A DNA stretch of 64,000 nt from Natrinema salaciae (GCF_900110865.1 NZ_FOFD01000001.1:434001-498000); one strand, 5' to 3'. Shown: positions 32,265 to 41,445, counted from the first letter of the stretch. Notes: generated by a model not told the origin, from the sequence alone. A program made the numbers and translations.

Positions 32265-33185
32265 TTAGAGTATCCGTTTGCCGAACGTGCTCGCGGTCAG
32301 TTCGGCCGCCAGCGTCGCCGTCTCGTTGGCCTCGTCCAGGATCGGGTTCACTTCGACGACGTCCATCGATCTGAGAACTCCCTCGTCCTCGTCGTACCGC
32401 GAGAGGGCCTCGAGCGCGGCGTGGGCTTCCCGGTAGGTGACGCCGCCGCGGACGGGCGTCCCGACGCCGGGTGCCTCCTTGGGGTCGAGCCAGTCGAGGT
32501 CGAGACTGACGTGGACGCCGTCGGTGCCGTCCGTCGCGACCGCGAGGGCGTCCTCGACGACCGCCGAGATGCCGCGCTGGTCGATGTCGGACATCGTGAA
32601 CGCCGTCATGTCGCTCTCGCGAATCAGTTCGCGCTCGCGGTCGTCGATACTTCGGAGGCCGACGTAGGCGATCGACGACTCGCGCAAGCGGGGCGCGGGT
32701 GCCCACTCCGTCTCGCCGAACGCGCCGCGACCGAGGGCCGCGGCGAGGGGCATTCCGTGGACGTTCCCGCTGGGGGTGGTCTCGGGCGTGTTGAGGTCGG
32801 CGTGGGCGTCGAACCAGACGGCACCGAGGTCGGCCTCGCGCGCCGAACCGGTCAGCGAGCCGATCGCGACGGAGTGGTCCCCGCCCAGGACGAGCGGGAA
32901 CTCGCCGTCCGCGAGGGTCGCTGCGACCCGTTCGCTTACCCGCGTACAGACGTCCTCGACCTCTCGGAGGAACTTCGCGTTCCCGCGAGTGGGCTGGTCG
33001 GCGTCCGGGTCGCGTTCTTCCGCCCGCGGCATCGTCAGGTCGCCGTCGTCGACCGGCTCGACGCCCGCCCGCTCGAGGCCGTCGGCGAGATCGGCGTATC
33101 GGATCGCGGACGGTCCCATGTCGACACCACGTCGGTTCGCCCCGTAGTCCATCGGTGCACCGATGATTCTGACGGTTCGCTCCAT
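32265..33185 (-). CDS. rocF: Arginase (ureohydrolase family)
   Basis: A 306-residue ureohydrolase. Mn ligands are visible: GGDHSVAIG (H104), DAHADLN (D126, H128, D130) and the SLDLDWLDP segment (D229, D231). SGNVHGMP near residue 140 is arginase-like; agmatinases differ there. It converts arginine to ornithine and urea. Usual arginases read DVDALDP where this one reads DLDWLDP, but both Asp ligands remain. It is upstream of the NDH-2-type gene on the same strand and divergent from the DtxR-type regulator across 97 bp. Confidence 0.9.
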   Translation of the reverse strand: MERTVRIIGAPMDYGANRRGVDMGPSAIRYADLADGLERAGVEPVDDGDLTMPRAEERDPDADQPTRGNAKFLREVEDVCTRVSERVAATLADGEFPLVLGGDHSVAIGSLTGSAREADLGAVWFDAHADLNTPETTPSGNVHGMPLAAALGRGAFGETEWAPAPRLRESSIAYVGLRSIDDRERELIRESDMTAFTMSDIDQRGISAVVEDALAVATDGTDGVHVSLDLDWLDPKEAPGVGTPVRGGVTYREAHAALEALSRYDEDEGVLRSMDVVEVNPILDEANETATLAAELTASTFGKRIL

Positions 33186-33249
33186 ACGACCGCTACACGG
33201 CGGGCCGGTTTGGTCGTGGCGATCCCATCGCGGTCTCGGTGGCGACAGG

Positions 33250-33271
33250 TTTAGGGATAGACCCGTCTAAA
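33250..33271. promoter_or_regulatory. Inverted repeat overlapping the DtxR-gene promoter
   Basis: TTTAG (33250-33254) and CTAAA (33267-33271) form a 5-bp inverted repeat with a 12-nt spacer, also overlapping GGG...CCC. It lies 12-33 nt upstream of the ATG at 33283, exactly where the TATA element of a leaderless haloarchaeal gene should be. DtxR/MntR proteins commonly bind TTAG/CTAA-type dyads at their targets, so it is a candidate autoregulatory site. Confidence 0.5.
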
Positions 33272-33282
33272 TTCGGCACAGC

Positions 33283-33963
33283 ATGATGCTGAGCGACGTG
33301 ATGGAAGACTATCTCAAAGCGATCTATCAGCTCCAACGCGAGACCGACGACCGGATCAAGACGTCCGAGATCGCCGAGGAGCTGGACGTCACGTCGCCGA
33401 CGGTCACCAGCATGCTCGACAAGCTCGAGGAGCGCGAACTGGTCGACCGGGAGAAGTACCGCGGCGTGACCCTCACGGACGAGGGCGAGACCGTCGCCCT
33501 CGAGATCGTCCGCCACCACCGGCTGCTCGAGGCCTACCTCACCGAGCACCTCGATTACGACTGGTCGGAGGTCCACGCGGAGGCCGACCGGCTCGAACAC
33601 CACATCAGCGAGGACTTCGAGGCCCGAGTCGCCGACGCGCTCGGCGAGCCGGAGGTCGATCCGCACGGGTCGCCGATCCCCAGCGCCGACCTCGAACCCC
33701 CGACACGACCCGACGGGGAGTCGATCGCCGAGTTCGACGCCGGGGCCGTCGTGACCGTCGCCGAGGTCGCCGACCGCGACCCGGACGTGCTCTCCTATCT
33801 CGCGGACCACGGCGTCGAGCCCGGCGTCGAACTCGAGATTCTCGAGGTCGCCCCGTTCGGAATGGTGACCGCTCGCTCGAGCGAGGCCGACGACCCCGTC
33901 TCGCTCCCGGAATCCGTCGCGACCCACGTCTGGGTCGCACCGCCCGCGGAACCCGAGCTGTAG
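33283..33963 (+). CDS. DtxR/MntR-family metal-dependent regulator
   Basis: A 226-residue regulator with the DtxR layout. The N-terminal winged HTH (MEDYLKAIYQLQRET ... VTSPTVTSMLDKLEERELVDREKYRG) contains VTSPTVTSML as recognition helix. The dimerisation/metal-binding helices have RHHRLLEAYLTEHLDY and HAEADRLEHHIS, with His/Glu ligand candidates. The C-terminal SH3-like (FeoA) domain is VEPGVELEILEVAPFGMVTA. Such proteins use Fe2+ or Mn2+ as corepressor to control metal uptake. The start has tandem ATG codons (33283 and 33286). Confidence 0.9.
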   Translation: MMLSDVMEDYLKAIYQLQRETDDRIKTSEIAEELDVTSPTVTSMLDKLEERELVDREKYRGVTLTDEGETVALEIVRHHRLLEAYLTEHLDYDWSEVHAEADRLEHHISEDFEARVADALGEPEVDPHGSPIPSADLEPPTRPDGESIAEFDAGAVVTVAEVADRDPDVLSYLADHGVEPGVELEILEVAPFGMVTARSSEADDPVSLPESVATHVWVAPPAEPEL

Positions 33964-34143
33964 TCGGGTTCGGAGCGATCCTCCGCGATCGCCGCAGGCG
34001 CTCGCACCCCTCGTCTTGTTCCGAGTTAGCAATATACGAATAAAACAGATGCGGATCTCTTCGCGGAGAACGAAGGAAAACCTCTTCCCCGGTCCGCGTC
34101 AAACGTCACAATACTGGCGAAACGAGCCGGCTGACCCGCCGGA

Positions 34144-34150
34144 TTTAAGG
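34144..34150 (+). promoter_or_regulatory. TATA-like element of the Rrf2-type gene, with an upstream direct repeat
   Basis: TTTAAGG at 34144-34150 is about 27 nt before the ATG at 34174. The octamer ATACGAAT occurs at 34034-34041 and again at 34158-34165, flanking this promoter; the upstream copy lies in a second A+T island (aatatacgaataaaac) that could itself be a promoter. Confidence 0.45.
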
Positions 34151-34173
34151 AATCCAAATACGAATTAATACCT

Positions 34174-34707
34174 ATGTCATCAATCGAACTCACACCGAGC
34201 CAGAAGAAAATCCTCCGGGCACTCACGAACCTCCACAAGGAGACCGAAGACGCCATCAAAGGGGAGGACATCGCCGAGCAGGTCGATCGCAACCCTGGAA
34301 CGATCCGCAACCAGATGCAGAGTCTCAAAGCACTCCAGCTGGTCGAAGGCGTACCGGGACCGAAAGGCGGCTACAAACCCACGGCGTCGGCCTACGAGGC
34401 GCTCGAGATCCAGCAGATGGACGAGCCCGCGGCAGTCCCGATACAGCACGAGGGCGAACCCGTCGACGACACGATCATCGAGGAGATCGATCTCTCGAGC
34501 GTCCACCATCCGGAGCTCTGCCGCGCCGAGGTCCACATTCAGGGAACGCTCAGCGACATTCACGAGGACGATTCGGTCACCGTCGGCCCGACGCCGCTCT
34601 CGAAGCTCCTGATCGAGGGGACCGTCGACGGCAAAGACGACACGAACAACATCCTCATCTTGCGGATAGATGACATGGTCGCACCGGCCGAAGAACCGGC
34701 ACACTGA
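34174..34707 (+). CDS. Rrf2-like HTH transcription regulator
   Basis: A 177-residue protein whose N-terminal half is a winged HTH: SQKKILRALTNLHKETEDAIKGEDIAEQVDRNPGTIRNQMQSLKALQLV, with GEDIAEQVDRNPGTIRNQM as the helix-turn-helix. A PGPKGGYKPT wing follows. The C-terminal half is an acidic beta-rich domain (HIQGTLSDIHEDDSVTVGP). I recall this arrangement as Rrf2-family in haloarchaeal annotation, but no Fe-S cysteine trio is present (one Cys, HPELCRAEV), so it may sense something else. The TTTAAGG element about 27 nt before the ATG fits a leaderless mRNA. Confidence 0.78.
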   Translation: MSSIELTPSQKKILRALTNLHKETEDAIKGEDIAEQVDRNPGTIRNQMQSLKALQLVEGVPGPKGGYKPTASAYEALEIQQMDEPAAVPIQHEGEPVDDTIIEEIDLSSVHHPELCRAEVHIQGTLSDIHEDDSVTVGPTPLSKLLIEGTVDGKDDTNNILILRIDDMVAPAEEPAH

Positions 34708-34823
34708 CACGGCAGTCTCCCCCGTTCTCCCACCGTTTCCGTCTAGCCTCTGCGCTCTCGCTCCTCGACCACTCTGCGAAAAACGCCCTCGAGCCGGTGC
34801 GTTCCGAGCGACGCGTGGTCAGC

Positions 34824-37319
34824 TCAGTTCGCGCCGTCGTCGTCACCGGTGGCGTCGTCGTCGCCGGCCGCTGCCGCCGGAATGTCGTCGACCGCAGCGA
34901 CCGCGTCCCCAGCTTCGACGTCCATCACGATCACACCCATCGTATTCCGACCGACGGTCGAGATCTCGTCGACGCGGGTCCGGACGATCTGCCCGCGTTC
35001 GCTCATCATCACGAGCTGATCGTCGTCGGCGACCGCCTTGACGGCCGTCACGGGGCCGTTACGATCACCGGTCTTGATGTCGATCAGCCCCTTGCCGTAC
35101 CGTGACTGGGTGCGATACTCGGAGAGAAGCGTCCGCTTGCCGTACCCGTTCTCCGTGACCGTCAGCAGCGCCTGCTCGTCGCCCTCGTCGGTCGCGACCA
35201 GCCCGGCTACGGCGTCGCCCTCCTGCAGTTTGATACCGTTGACCCCACGGGCGTTGCGCCCCATCGCGCGGACTTCGTCCTCGTCGAAACGAATCGTCAT
35301 GCCGCCCTCGGTCGCGATGACGAGGTCCTGCGAGCCGTCGGTGACCTCGACGTCGACGAGCTCGTCGCCCTCCTCGAGGTCGGCGGCGATGATCCCCGTC
35401 GAGAGGATGTTGTCGAACTCCTCGCCGGCGGTGCGCTTGACGTAGCCGTTCCGCGTGGCCATCGTCACGAACTCGTCGTCGCCGAAGGCGTCGGTGTCGA
35501 CGATGGCGGTGATGTCCTCGCCGGGATCGAGGTCGAGGATGTTCACCGCCGATTTGCCCCGGGCGGTCCGTCCCATCTCGGGGATTTCGTAGGTCTTGAG
35601 CCGGTATACCTCCCCCTGATTCGTAAAGCAGAGCAGGTAGTCGTGGGTGTTCGCCCGGAAGACCGTCGAGACGCGGTCGTCCTCCTTGACGTCCGCGCCG
35701 ATGATCCCTTTGCCGCCGCGACCCTGGGGGTCGAACCCGTCGATCGGCATCCGCTTGACGTAGTCGTCCTCCGTCATGACGACGAACACCTCCTCTTCGG
35801 GGATGAGGTCCTCGTGGGTGACGGTCCCCTGATCCTCGACGATCGAGGTCCGGCGGTCGTCGGCGTACTCGTCTCTGATCTCGCGGAGTTCGTCTTTGAT
35901 GACCGCGAACAGCTCCGACTCGCTCTCGAGGATGGCGGTCAGGCGTTCGATCTCGGCCTGGACGTCCTCGTACTCGTCTTCGATCTCGGCAGCCTCCATC
36001 GAGGTCAGGCTCCCGAGTTGCATCCGGACGATGTGGTCGGCCTGATCCTCGGAGAAGTCGTAGGCCTCCCGGAGCGCCGCTTTGGCCGCCGACCGGTCCT
36101 CGCTGTTCCGGATCAGATCGACGACGTCCTCGGCGTTCTCGACGGCCGTCAGCCGACCCTCGAGGATGTGGGCGCGGTCCTCGGCCTCGGCCAGGTCGTA
36201 CTCGCTGCGCCGCCGGACGACCTCGCGGCGGTGGGCGATATACTCCTCGAGCGTCTCCTTGAGCGAGAGCACCCGCGGCTGGCCGTCGACCAGCGCGAGG
36301 TTGATGACGCCGAAGGTCCGCTCGAGGTGGTTCTCGAGCAGTTTGTTCTTGACGACGTCGGCGTTCGCGCCGCGTTTGAGTTCGATGACGATGCGGACGC
36401 CGTCGCGGTCGGACTCGTCGCGCAGGTCGGAGACACCCTCGATCTCGCCCTCGTTGACGTCCTCGGCGATGCGCTCGACGAGGCGAGCCTTGTTGGCCTG
36501 GAAGGGGAGTTCGGTGACGACGATGCGTTCGCGGTTGGACTGCCACTCCTCGAGCTCGAACTCGGCGCGGACGCGGATGCGACCGCGGCCGGTCTTGTAC
36601 GCCGAGTAGATAGCGTCCCGGCCGACGATGTTCGCGCCCGTCGGGAAGTCCGGCCCCTTGACGTGCTCCATCAGGTCGTCGACGGTCGCGTCGGGGTTGT
36701 CGATCAGTTCGATCGTCGCGTCGATGACCTCGCCTAAATTGTGGGGCGGGATGTTCGTCGACATCCCGACCGCGATCCCCGAGGAGCCGTTCACGAGGAG
36801 GTTCGGGAACGCCGCCGGCAGCACGTCGGGTTCCTGCAGGCGGTCGTCGTAGTTCGGCGAGAAGTCGACCGTGTCCTTGTCGATGTCCTCGAGGAGTTCC
36901 TCGGCGACGGAGGCCATCCGCGCCTCGGTGTAGCGGGGCGCGGCGGCCGGGTCGCCGTCCATCGAGCCGAAGTTCCCCTGGCCGTCGACCAGCGGATAGC
37001 GCATCGAGAAGTCCTGGGACATCCGGACCATCGCGTCGTAGATCGGGCTGTCGCCGTGCGGGTGGTAGTCACCCATCGTTTCGCCGACGACCGACGAGGA
37101 CTTCCGGTGGGAAGAGCCGCTCGTGACGCCCATCTCGTGCATCGCGTACAGGATGCGCCGGTGAACTGGTTTGAGGCCGTCCCGGACGTCGGGGAGGGCT
37201 CGTCCCGCGATGACGCTCATCGCGTAGTCGATGTAACTCTGCTCCATCTCGTCTTCGATACGGACGTTTTCGACCACTCTGGCCTCTACGTCCGTCGGAT
37301 CGGGTACGTCTGAACTCAT
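34824..37319 (-). CDS. gyrA: DNA gyrase subunit A
   Basis: An 831-residue GyrA. The catalytic tyrosine is Y130 (PRYTEARM). The quinolone-resistance region [15 protein letters not shown] carries Ser91 and Asp95, matching the sensitive-type E. coli residues Ser83 and Asp87. The C-terminal beta-pinwheel contains a GyrA box, QGRGGKG, showing this is GyrA not ParC. Together with GyrB it introduces negative supercoils. Start 37319 gives the normal acidic N-terminus; the extension to 37364 adds no conserved sequence. It is downstream of gyrB across a 196-nt hairpin-rich spacer. Confidence 0.97.
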   Translation of the reverse strand: MSSDVPDPTDVEARVVENVRIEDEMEQSYIDYAMSVIAGRALPDVRDGLKPVHRRILYAMHEMGVTSGSSHRKSSSVVGETMGDYHPHGDSPIYDAMVRMSQDFSMRYPLVDGQGNFGSMDGDPAAAPRYTEARMASVAEELLEDIDKDTVDFSPNYDDRLQEPDVLPAAFPNLLVNGSSGIAVGMSTNIPPHNLGEVIDATIELIDNPDATVDDLMEHVKGPDFPTGANIVGRDAIYSAYKTGRGRIRVRAEFELEEWQSNRERIVVTELPFQANKARLVERIAEDVNEGEIEGVSDLRDESDRDGVRIVIELKRGANADVVKNKLLENHLERTFGVINLALVDGQPRVLSLKETLEEYIAHRREVVRRRSEYDLAEAEDRAHILEGRLTAVENAEDVVDLIRNSEDRSAAKAALREAYDFSEDQADHIVRMQLGSLTSMEAAEIEDEYEDVQAEIERLTAILESESELFAVIKDELREIRDEYADDRRTSIVEDQGTVTHEDLIPEEEVFVVMTEDDYVKRMPIDGFDPQGRGGKGIIGADVKEDDRVSTVFRANTHDYLLCFTNQGEVYRLKTYEIPEMGRTARGKSAVNILDLDPGEDITAIVDTDAFGDDEFVTMATRNGYVKRTAGEEFDNILSTGIIAADLEEGDELVDVEVTDGSQDLVIATEGGMTIRFDEDEVRAMGRNARGVNGIKLQEGDAVAGLVATDEGDEQALLTVTENGYGKRTLLSEYRTQSRYGKGLIDIKTGDRNGPVTAVKAVADDDQLVMMSERGQIVRTRVDEISTVGRNTMGVIVMDVEAGDAVAAVDDIPAAAAGDDDATGDDDGAN

Positions 37320-37375
37320 GTCTTCATTCGGTTTCGTGGTCTCGTTTAGTCGGTTCGTAAGCACTACATCCGTGA

Positions 37376-37398
37376 GAGCGTCCGCTCTGCGGACGCTC
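37376..37398. repeat. Perfect hairpin in gyrB-gyrA spacer
   Basis: Arms GAGCGTCCGC (37376-37385) and GCGGACGCTC (37389-37398) form a perfect 10-bp stem with a TCT loop. In the gyrB-gyrA transcript direction (minus strand) this lies about 60 nt before the gyrA start and after the 7-bp hairpin at 37423-37438. It could stall polymerase, act as a processing site or protect mRNA. Confidence 0.6.
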
Positions 37399-37422
37399 GA
37401 GCGGGCCGACGATCGACCCGGA

Positions 37423-37438
37423 GCGCGGCTTGCCGCGC
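37423..37438. repeat. Second hairpin in gyrB-gyrA spacer
   Basis: GCGCGGC (37423-37429), TT loop, GCCGCGC (37432-37438): a perfect 7-bp GC-only stem. A third, imperfect stem around 37480-37500 (GGGC..CGCC/GGCG..CGCCC on the minus strand) lies next to the gyrB stop. Together the 196-nt spacer is unusually structured for a gap within an operon. Confidence 0.55.
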
Positions 37439-37515
37439 GGAGGGGAGGGAGGAGTGCTTTTCATCGAAGTTTTGCCGAGGGCGCGCCGGAGGCGTGCCCG
37501 GAGCGCAAAAGTTCG

Positions 37516-39450
37516 TTAGATGTCGATCCACTCGGCCTCGGGGGCATGATCCTTGATGAACTGCTTGCGGGGCTCGACCGCGTCGCCCATCAGGACGGAG
37601 AACATCTTGTCCGCCGCGGCCGCGTCCTCGATCGTGATCTGTTTGAGGATGCGGTTGTCGGGGTTCATCGTCGTCTCCCAGAGCTGCTCGGGATTCATCT
37701 CGCCCAGCCCCTTGAACCGCTGGACCTGCGAGGGATTGCCGTTGCACTTCTCCTCGACGATCTCGTCGCGCTCGGCGTCGGTCATCGCGTCGTAGGTCTC
37801 GCCGCGATACCGGATGCGATACAGCGGCGGCTGGGTCGCGTAGACGTAGCCGCCCTCGAGTAGCGGCCGCATGTGCCGGTAGAAGAACGTGAGCAGCAGC
37901 GTCCGGATGTGCGCGCCGTCGACGTCGGCGTCCGTCGCCATGATGATCTTCTTGTAGCGGACGTCGTCGACGTCGAACTCGTCGCCGATCCCCGCGCCGA
38001 TCGCGGTGATCATGTTTCGGATCTCGTCGTTCTCGAGGACCCGGTCGAGCCGGTGTTTCTCGACGTTGAGGATCTTCCCCTTGATGGGGAGCACGGCCTG
38101 GAACTCCGGATTCCGCGCCTGTTTCGCGCTGCCGCCCGCGGAGTCCCCCTCCGCGATGAAGAGTTCGGCCTGATCGGGGTCTTTGGTCTGGCAGTCGGCC
38201 AGTTTCCCCGGGAGCGAGGTGGACTCGAGGGCGGACTTCCGCCGGGTCAGCTCCTCGGCCTTCTGGGCGGCCATCCGCGCCTTGGCGGCCTCGACGGCTT
38301 TGTTGACGATCGCCTCCGCGGTGTCGGGGTGTTCCTCGAAGTAGGTGCCGAGCCCCTCGTGCATGGCGCTCTCGACGATGCCTCGGACCTCGCTGTTGCC
38401 GAGTTTCGTCTTCGTCTGCCCCTCGAACTGGGGATCGGGGTGTTTGATCGAGATGACCGCGGTCAGCCCCTCGCGGATGTCCTCGCCCGTGAGGTTGTTC
38501 TCGAGATCGGAGAGGAGGTCGTTCTCGTTGGCGTAGTCGTTGACCGTCCGGGTCAGCGCGGTCTTGAACCCGGTGAGGTGGGTGCCGCCCTCGCGAGTGT
38601 TGATGTTGTTCGCGAACGCGTGGATCGACCCCTGCAGCTCCTGGGTGGCCTGCAGCGCCACCTCGACCTGGATGTTCTGTTCCTCGTCCTCGAAGTAGAT
38701 GACGTCGTCGTGCATCGCCGAGCGCGTCTCGTTGAGGTAGTCGACGAACTCGCGGATGCCGCCGTCGTACTCGTAGGTCTCGGTCACGAGGCCGTCCTCG
38801 TCAGCGGCGGACTCGCGCTCGTCGCGGAGCGTGATGCGAACGCCCGAGTTGAGGAACGCCAGTTCGCGGAGCCGGTTCGACAGCGTCGAGAACGAGAACT
38901 CGCCCGTCTCGAAGATGCCCGTATCGGGCCAGAACTGGATTCGGGTACCGGTTTCCTCGTCGGGCTCCATATCGCGAACGCGCTCCATGTCGCCGACGGG
39001 TTCGCCGCCCTCGAACGCGTGGCGGAAGACCGCACCGTCGCGCCTGACTTCGGCCTCGAGCCGCTCGGAGAGGGCGTTGACGACCGAGACGCCGACGCCG
39101 TGGAGGCCGCCGGAGACCTGGTAGGACTTGTTGTCGAACTTGCCCCCGGCGTGGAGGACGGTCAGAATGACCTCGAGTGCAGGGCGGTCGTACTCTTCGT
39201 GTGTGTCGACGGGGATCCCCCGGCCGTCGTCCGCGACGCTCACCGAGCCGTCCTCGTTGATGGAGACGGTGATGTCGTCGCAGTGGCCGGCCAGCGCCTC
39301 GTCGATCGAGTTGTCCACCACTTCGTAGACCAGATGGTGGAGTCCTCGAGAATCGGTAGAGCCGATGTACATCGCCGGTCGCTTTCGCACGGCCTCCAGG
39401 CCCTCGAGGACCTGGATTTGTCCGGCGCCGTACTCGCTTTCCTGGGACAT
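37516..39450 (-). CDS. gyrB: DNA gyrase subunit B
   Basis: A 644-residue GyrB. The GHKL ATPase domain shows EVVDNSIDEALAGH, DDGRGIPVD and GGLHGVGVSVVNALS. The TOPRIM domain has LFIAEGDSAGGSAKQ and TDADVDGAHIRTLLL, and the end contains GLGEMNPEQLWETTM. It hydrolyses ATP to drive supercoiling with GyrA. The frame can be extended far upstream to 39942, but that part is Arg/Ser/Pro-rich and runs through psmB, so the start is ATG 39450, 31 nt after a minus-strand CTTTTATTAGG promoter (39481-39491). Confidence 0.97.
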   Translation of the reverse strand: MSQESEYGAGQIQVLEGLEAVRKRPAMYIGSTDSRGLHHLVYEVVDNSIDEALAGHCDDITVSINEDGSVSVADDGRGIPVDTHEEYDRPALEVILTVLHAGGKFDNKSYQVSGGLHGVGVSVVNALSERLEAEVRRDGAVFRHAFEGGEPVGDMERVRDMEPDEETGTRIQFWPDTGIFETGEFSFSTLSNRLRELAFLNSGVRITLRDERESAADEDGLVTETYEYDGGIREFVDYLNETRSAMHDDVIYFEDEEQNIQVEVALQATQELQGSIHAFANNINTREGGTHLTGFKTALTRTVNDYANENDLLSDLENNLTGEDIREGLTAVISIKHPDPQFEGQTKTKLGNSEVRGIVESAMHEGLGTYFEEHPDTAEAIVNKAVEAAKARMAAQKAEELTRRKSALESTSLPGKLADCQTKDPDQAELFIAEGDSAGGSAKQARNPEFQAVLPIKGKILNVEKHRLDRVLENDEIRNMITAIGAGIGDEFDVDDVRYKKIIMATDADVDGAHIRTLLLTFFYRHMRPLLEGGYVYATQPPLYRIRYRGETYDAMTDAERDEIVEEKCNGNPSQVQRFKGLGEMNPEQLWETTMNPDNRILKQITIEDAAAADKMFSVLMGDAVEPRKQFIKDHAPEAEWIDI

Positions 39451-39480
39451 GTAAAACCTGCTTTCGGATAGCGCCCCGGA

Positions 39481-39491
39481 CCTAATAAAAG
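39481..39491 (-). promoter_or_regulatory. gyrB promoter (TATA-like)
   Basis: On the minus strand CTTTTATTAGG is located about 31-40 nt upstream of the gyrB ATG at 39450, the normal position for an archaeal TATA box in this genome. It also separates gyrB from the end of psmB, so the gyrase operon need not depend on proteasome-operon transcription. Confidence 0.6.
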
Positions 39492-39568
39492 TCACGTGTA
39501 CGCGCGCGAGCGCGAGCAGAAGACAACCAGAAATCGGGGGCGAATCGGCGGACCGATCGATGCGCGAC

Positions 39569-40285
39569 CTAGACGACGTCGTCGAAGTCGTTGTGACCCT
39601 GGATGTCGACGCCCTCCTCCGTGACCTCGGCGAGGAACACGCCGTTCCCGGAGCCCGTGTCGCGCTCGACGGCGCTCTCGATCGCGCGGGCCGCCACCGA
39701 TCGCGCGTCCTCGAGCGAGAGACCGTCCTCGTACTCGTTCTCGAGGAGGCCGTAGGCCAGTTGCATCCCGCTGCCGGTGACGGTGTAGTCGTCGGCCATG
39801 ACGCCGCCGGCGGGATCGATGCTGTAGACGTGACTGCCCTCGGCGTCGACGCCGCCGAGGATGGGGTTGATCGCCCGGAACGGACCGCCGCGGGCGAAGT
39901 TTCCGGCGAGCGTCGCCAGCGCCTCGATGGGCATCGGCTCACCGCGCCGGGACTCGTAGAGGTTCACCTCCGCGCGCAGCGTTCGGATGAACGACTGTGC
40001 GCCGCCAACCGAGCCGACGAGGGTCAGCGCCCCCGTGGGATGGATCTGCTCGACCTTCTGGACGTTCTTGTTCGAGACGAACCGGCCGCCCAGGCTGGCC
40101 CGCATGTCCGTCGCGATAACGACGCCCTCGTCGGTCGTGATACCGATCGTGGTCGTCCCCGTGGAGTTGACGTTCTCCCCGTACTCGTCGCCGCGACTGC
40201 CGTCGGGGAGGGAACCCAGTTCGGGCTCGTACGGCGACGGCTCGCCGTCGTCCCCCGGCGTCGACGGTCGGTTCCAGTTACTCAT
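39569..40285 (-). CDS. psmB: Proteasome beta subunit
   Basis: A 238-residue 20S proteasome beta subunit. A propeptide of 43 residues ends at NSTG, and cleavage exposes the catalytic Thr44 of TTTIGITTDEGVVIATD. Asp60 (D17 of the mature numbering) and Lys77 (equivalent to K33) complete the active site. The propeptide is acidic and disordered. With PsmA it forms the 20S core, which degrades unfolded proteins with PAN-type ATPases. It overlaps psmA by 8 nt. Proteasome alpha and beta genes form an operon here. Confidence 0.97.
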   Translation of the reverse strand: MSNWNRPSTPGDDGEPSPYEPELGSLPDGSRGDEYGENVNSTGTTTIGITTDEGVVIATDMRASLGGRFVSNKNVQKVEQIHPTGALTLVGSVGGAQSFIRTLRAEVNLYESRRGEPMPIEALATLAGNFARGGPFRAINPILGGVDAEGSHVYSIDPAGGVMADDYTVTGSGMQLAYGLLENEYEDGLSLEDARSVAARAIESAVERDTGSGNGVFLAEVTEEGVDIQGHNDFDDVV

Positions 40286-41018
40286 CGGTCTCCTCCACGT
40301 CGATCTCCGCGAGGATCGACTCGAGGTGGTCGTCCGAGACGGACGCGAACGACTCGTCGTCGGTCGTGATCGTCGCGACGTCGACTTCCTCGGCCTCGAC
40401 GACCTCGTCCTGGGGTTCGCTGAGGGCGCTCACGGCGAGTTCGATGCCGCCGTCGACGTCGAGGTCCTCGCGGTAGTGGTCCTCGAGGTAGCCCTGAATG
40501 GCGTCGCGGCTCCCGCCGATGGCGGCCGCCTTCCACTCGTAGTCCGTCCCGGACGGATCGGTCTCGAACAGCTTCGGCTCGCCGTCGTCGATCCCGCCGA
40601 CGAGGAGGGCGACGCCGAACGGGCGCGCGCCGCCGGTCTGGGTGTACTCCTGGATGTGATCGGTGATCGATCGGGTCAGCGTCTCGACGCCGATATCTTG
40701 CCCGTACCGGAGCTGTTCGCCCTGCGCGCGGCGACGGGCGAGGTCGACGAGCTGGCGAGCGTCCGCGACGTGGCCGGCGCTCGCGACGCCGACGTGGTCG
40801 TCGGCCTTGTGGATCTTTTCGACGCTCGAGCGCTCCATGAGCGGCGAACTGACCTGTCGGTTGGCGGCGAGGACGACGCCGTCGGCCGTGCGGAGCCCGA
40901 CGCTCGCCGTTCCGCGCTTGACGGCCTCGCGTGCGTACTCGACCTGATAGAGACGTCCGTCCGGGGAGAAAATCGTGATTCCCCGGTCGTAGGCCTGCTG
41001 TTGGGATTGTCCTTGCAT
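40278..41018 (-). CDS. psmA: Proteasome alpha subunit
   Basis: A 246-residue alpha subunit. The alpha-type signature is YDRGITIFSPDGRLYQVEYAREAVKRG (key YDRGITIFSPDGRLYQVEYA), the N-terminal helix and gating residues precede it. The acidic C-terminal extension (VVEAEEVDVATITTDDESFAS...) is longer than in bacteria. It forms the outer rings that gate the core. The start at 41018 is about 35 nt downstream of a minus-strand CTATATATTTC promoter. The final 8 nt overlap psmB. Confidence 0.97.
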   Translation of the reverse strand: MQGQSQQQAYDRGITIFSPDGRLYQVEYAREAVKRGTASVGLRTADGVVLAANRQVSSPLMERSSVEKIHKADDHVGVASAGHVADARQLVDLARRRAQGEQLRYGQDIGVETLTRSITDHIQEYTQTGGARPFGVALLVGGIDDGEPKLFETDPSGTDYEWKAAAIGGSRDAIQGYLEDHYREDLDVDGGIELAVSALSEPQDEVVEAEEVDVATITTDDESFASVSDDHLESILAEIDVEETDE

Positions 41019-41049
41019 TGGAATAGGTCTTCACCTCGGGTAAGGGATA

Positions 41050-41060
41050 GAAATATATAG
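41050..41060 (-). promoter_or_regulatory. psmAB promoter (TATA box)
   Basis: Minus-strand CTATATATTTC, among the strongest TATA-like sequences in the window, is about 32-42 nt upstream of the psmA ATG at 41018. It should drive the psmA-psmB operon strongly, which fits a housekeeping protease. Confidence 0.65.
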
Positions 41061-41445
41061 GCCTTCTTCTGGGGGCAACTTCGTCTGCTCGGACACTCGT
41101 TCGTTCCGGACGGGCACAGCGACCGGGAACGTCGCCGACCGCACGCGCTCGAACGGTCGTCGGTGGTCAACCTCGGTATCGCCCCCTCGTCCGGGCGTCA
41201 CTCCGGCCTCTCACCCGATTGCCGAATCGCAGTCGGGTACTCTCCGATTACTCGAGCCAGTTGTCTGAACTGTTGGCTGCTATCTCAAGCGTTCCACTGA
41301 AACAAATGCCGGTCCTTGCTTTGGTACAGAAGTACGTATCAGAGTACACAGGTGACGGCGGACCGGTACGATCACCGCGAAACCCGCAGCCGTCCGCGGG
41401 TTCGAACGGACCGGGACACCTGCGTTTTTCGGAACTCCACGACAT
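41061..41445. other. Intergenic region between psmA and NRAMP gene
   Basis: 385 bp with no convincing gene. An A+T-rich stretch at about 41260-41350 contains three GTAC-based boxes in a row (GTAC-4 nt-GTAC-8 nt-GTAC near 41324-41345). A TTTTTCGG element near 41424 sits about 20-25 nt before the NRAMP-like ATG at 41446. A frame from TTG 41219 that overlaps the NRAMP start is not protein-like and was not called. Confidence 0.4.

Noticed and set aside
39451-39942. N-terminal extension of gyrB up to 39942
   Set aside because: It is Ser/Arg/Thr-rich, overlaps psmB in another frame, and lies beyond the promoter at 39481. GyrB starts normally at 39450.
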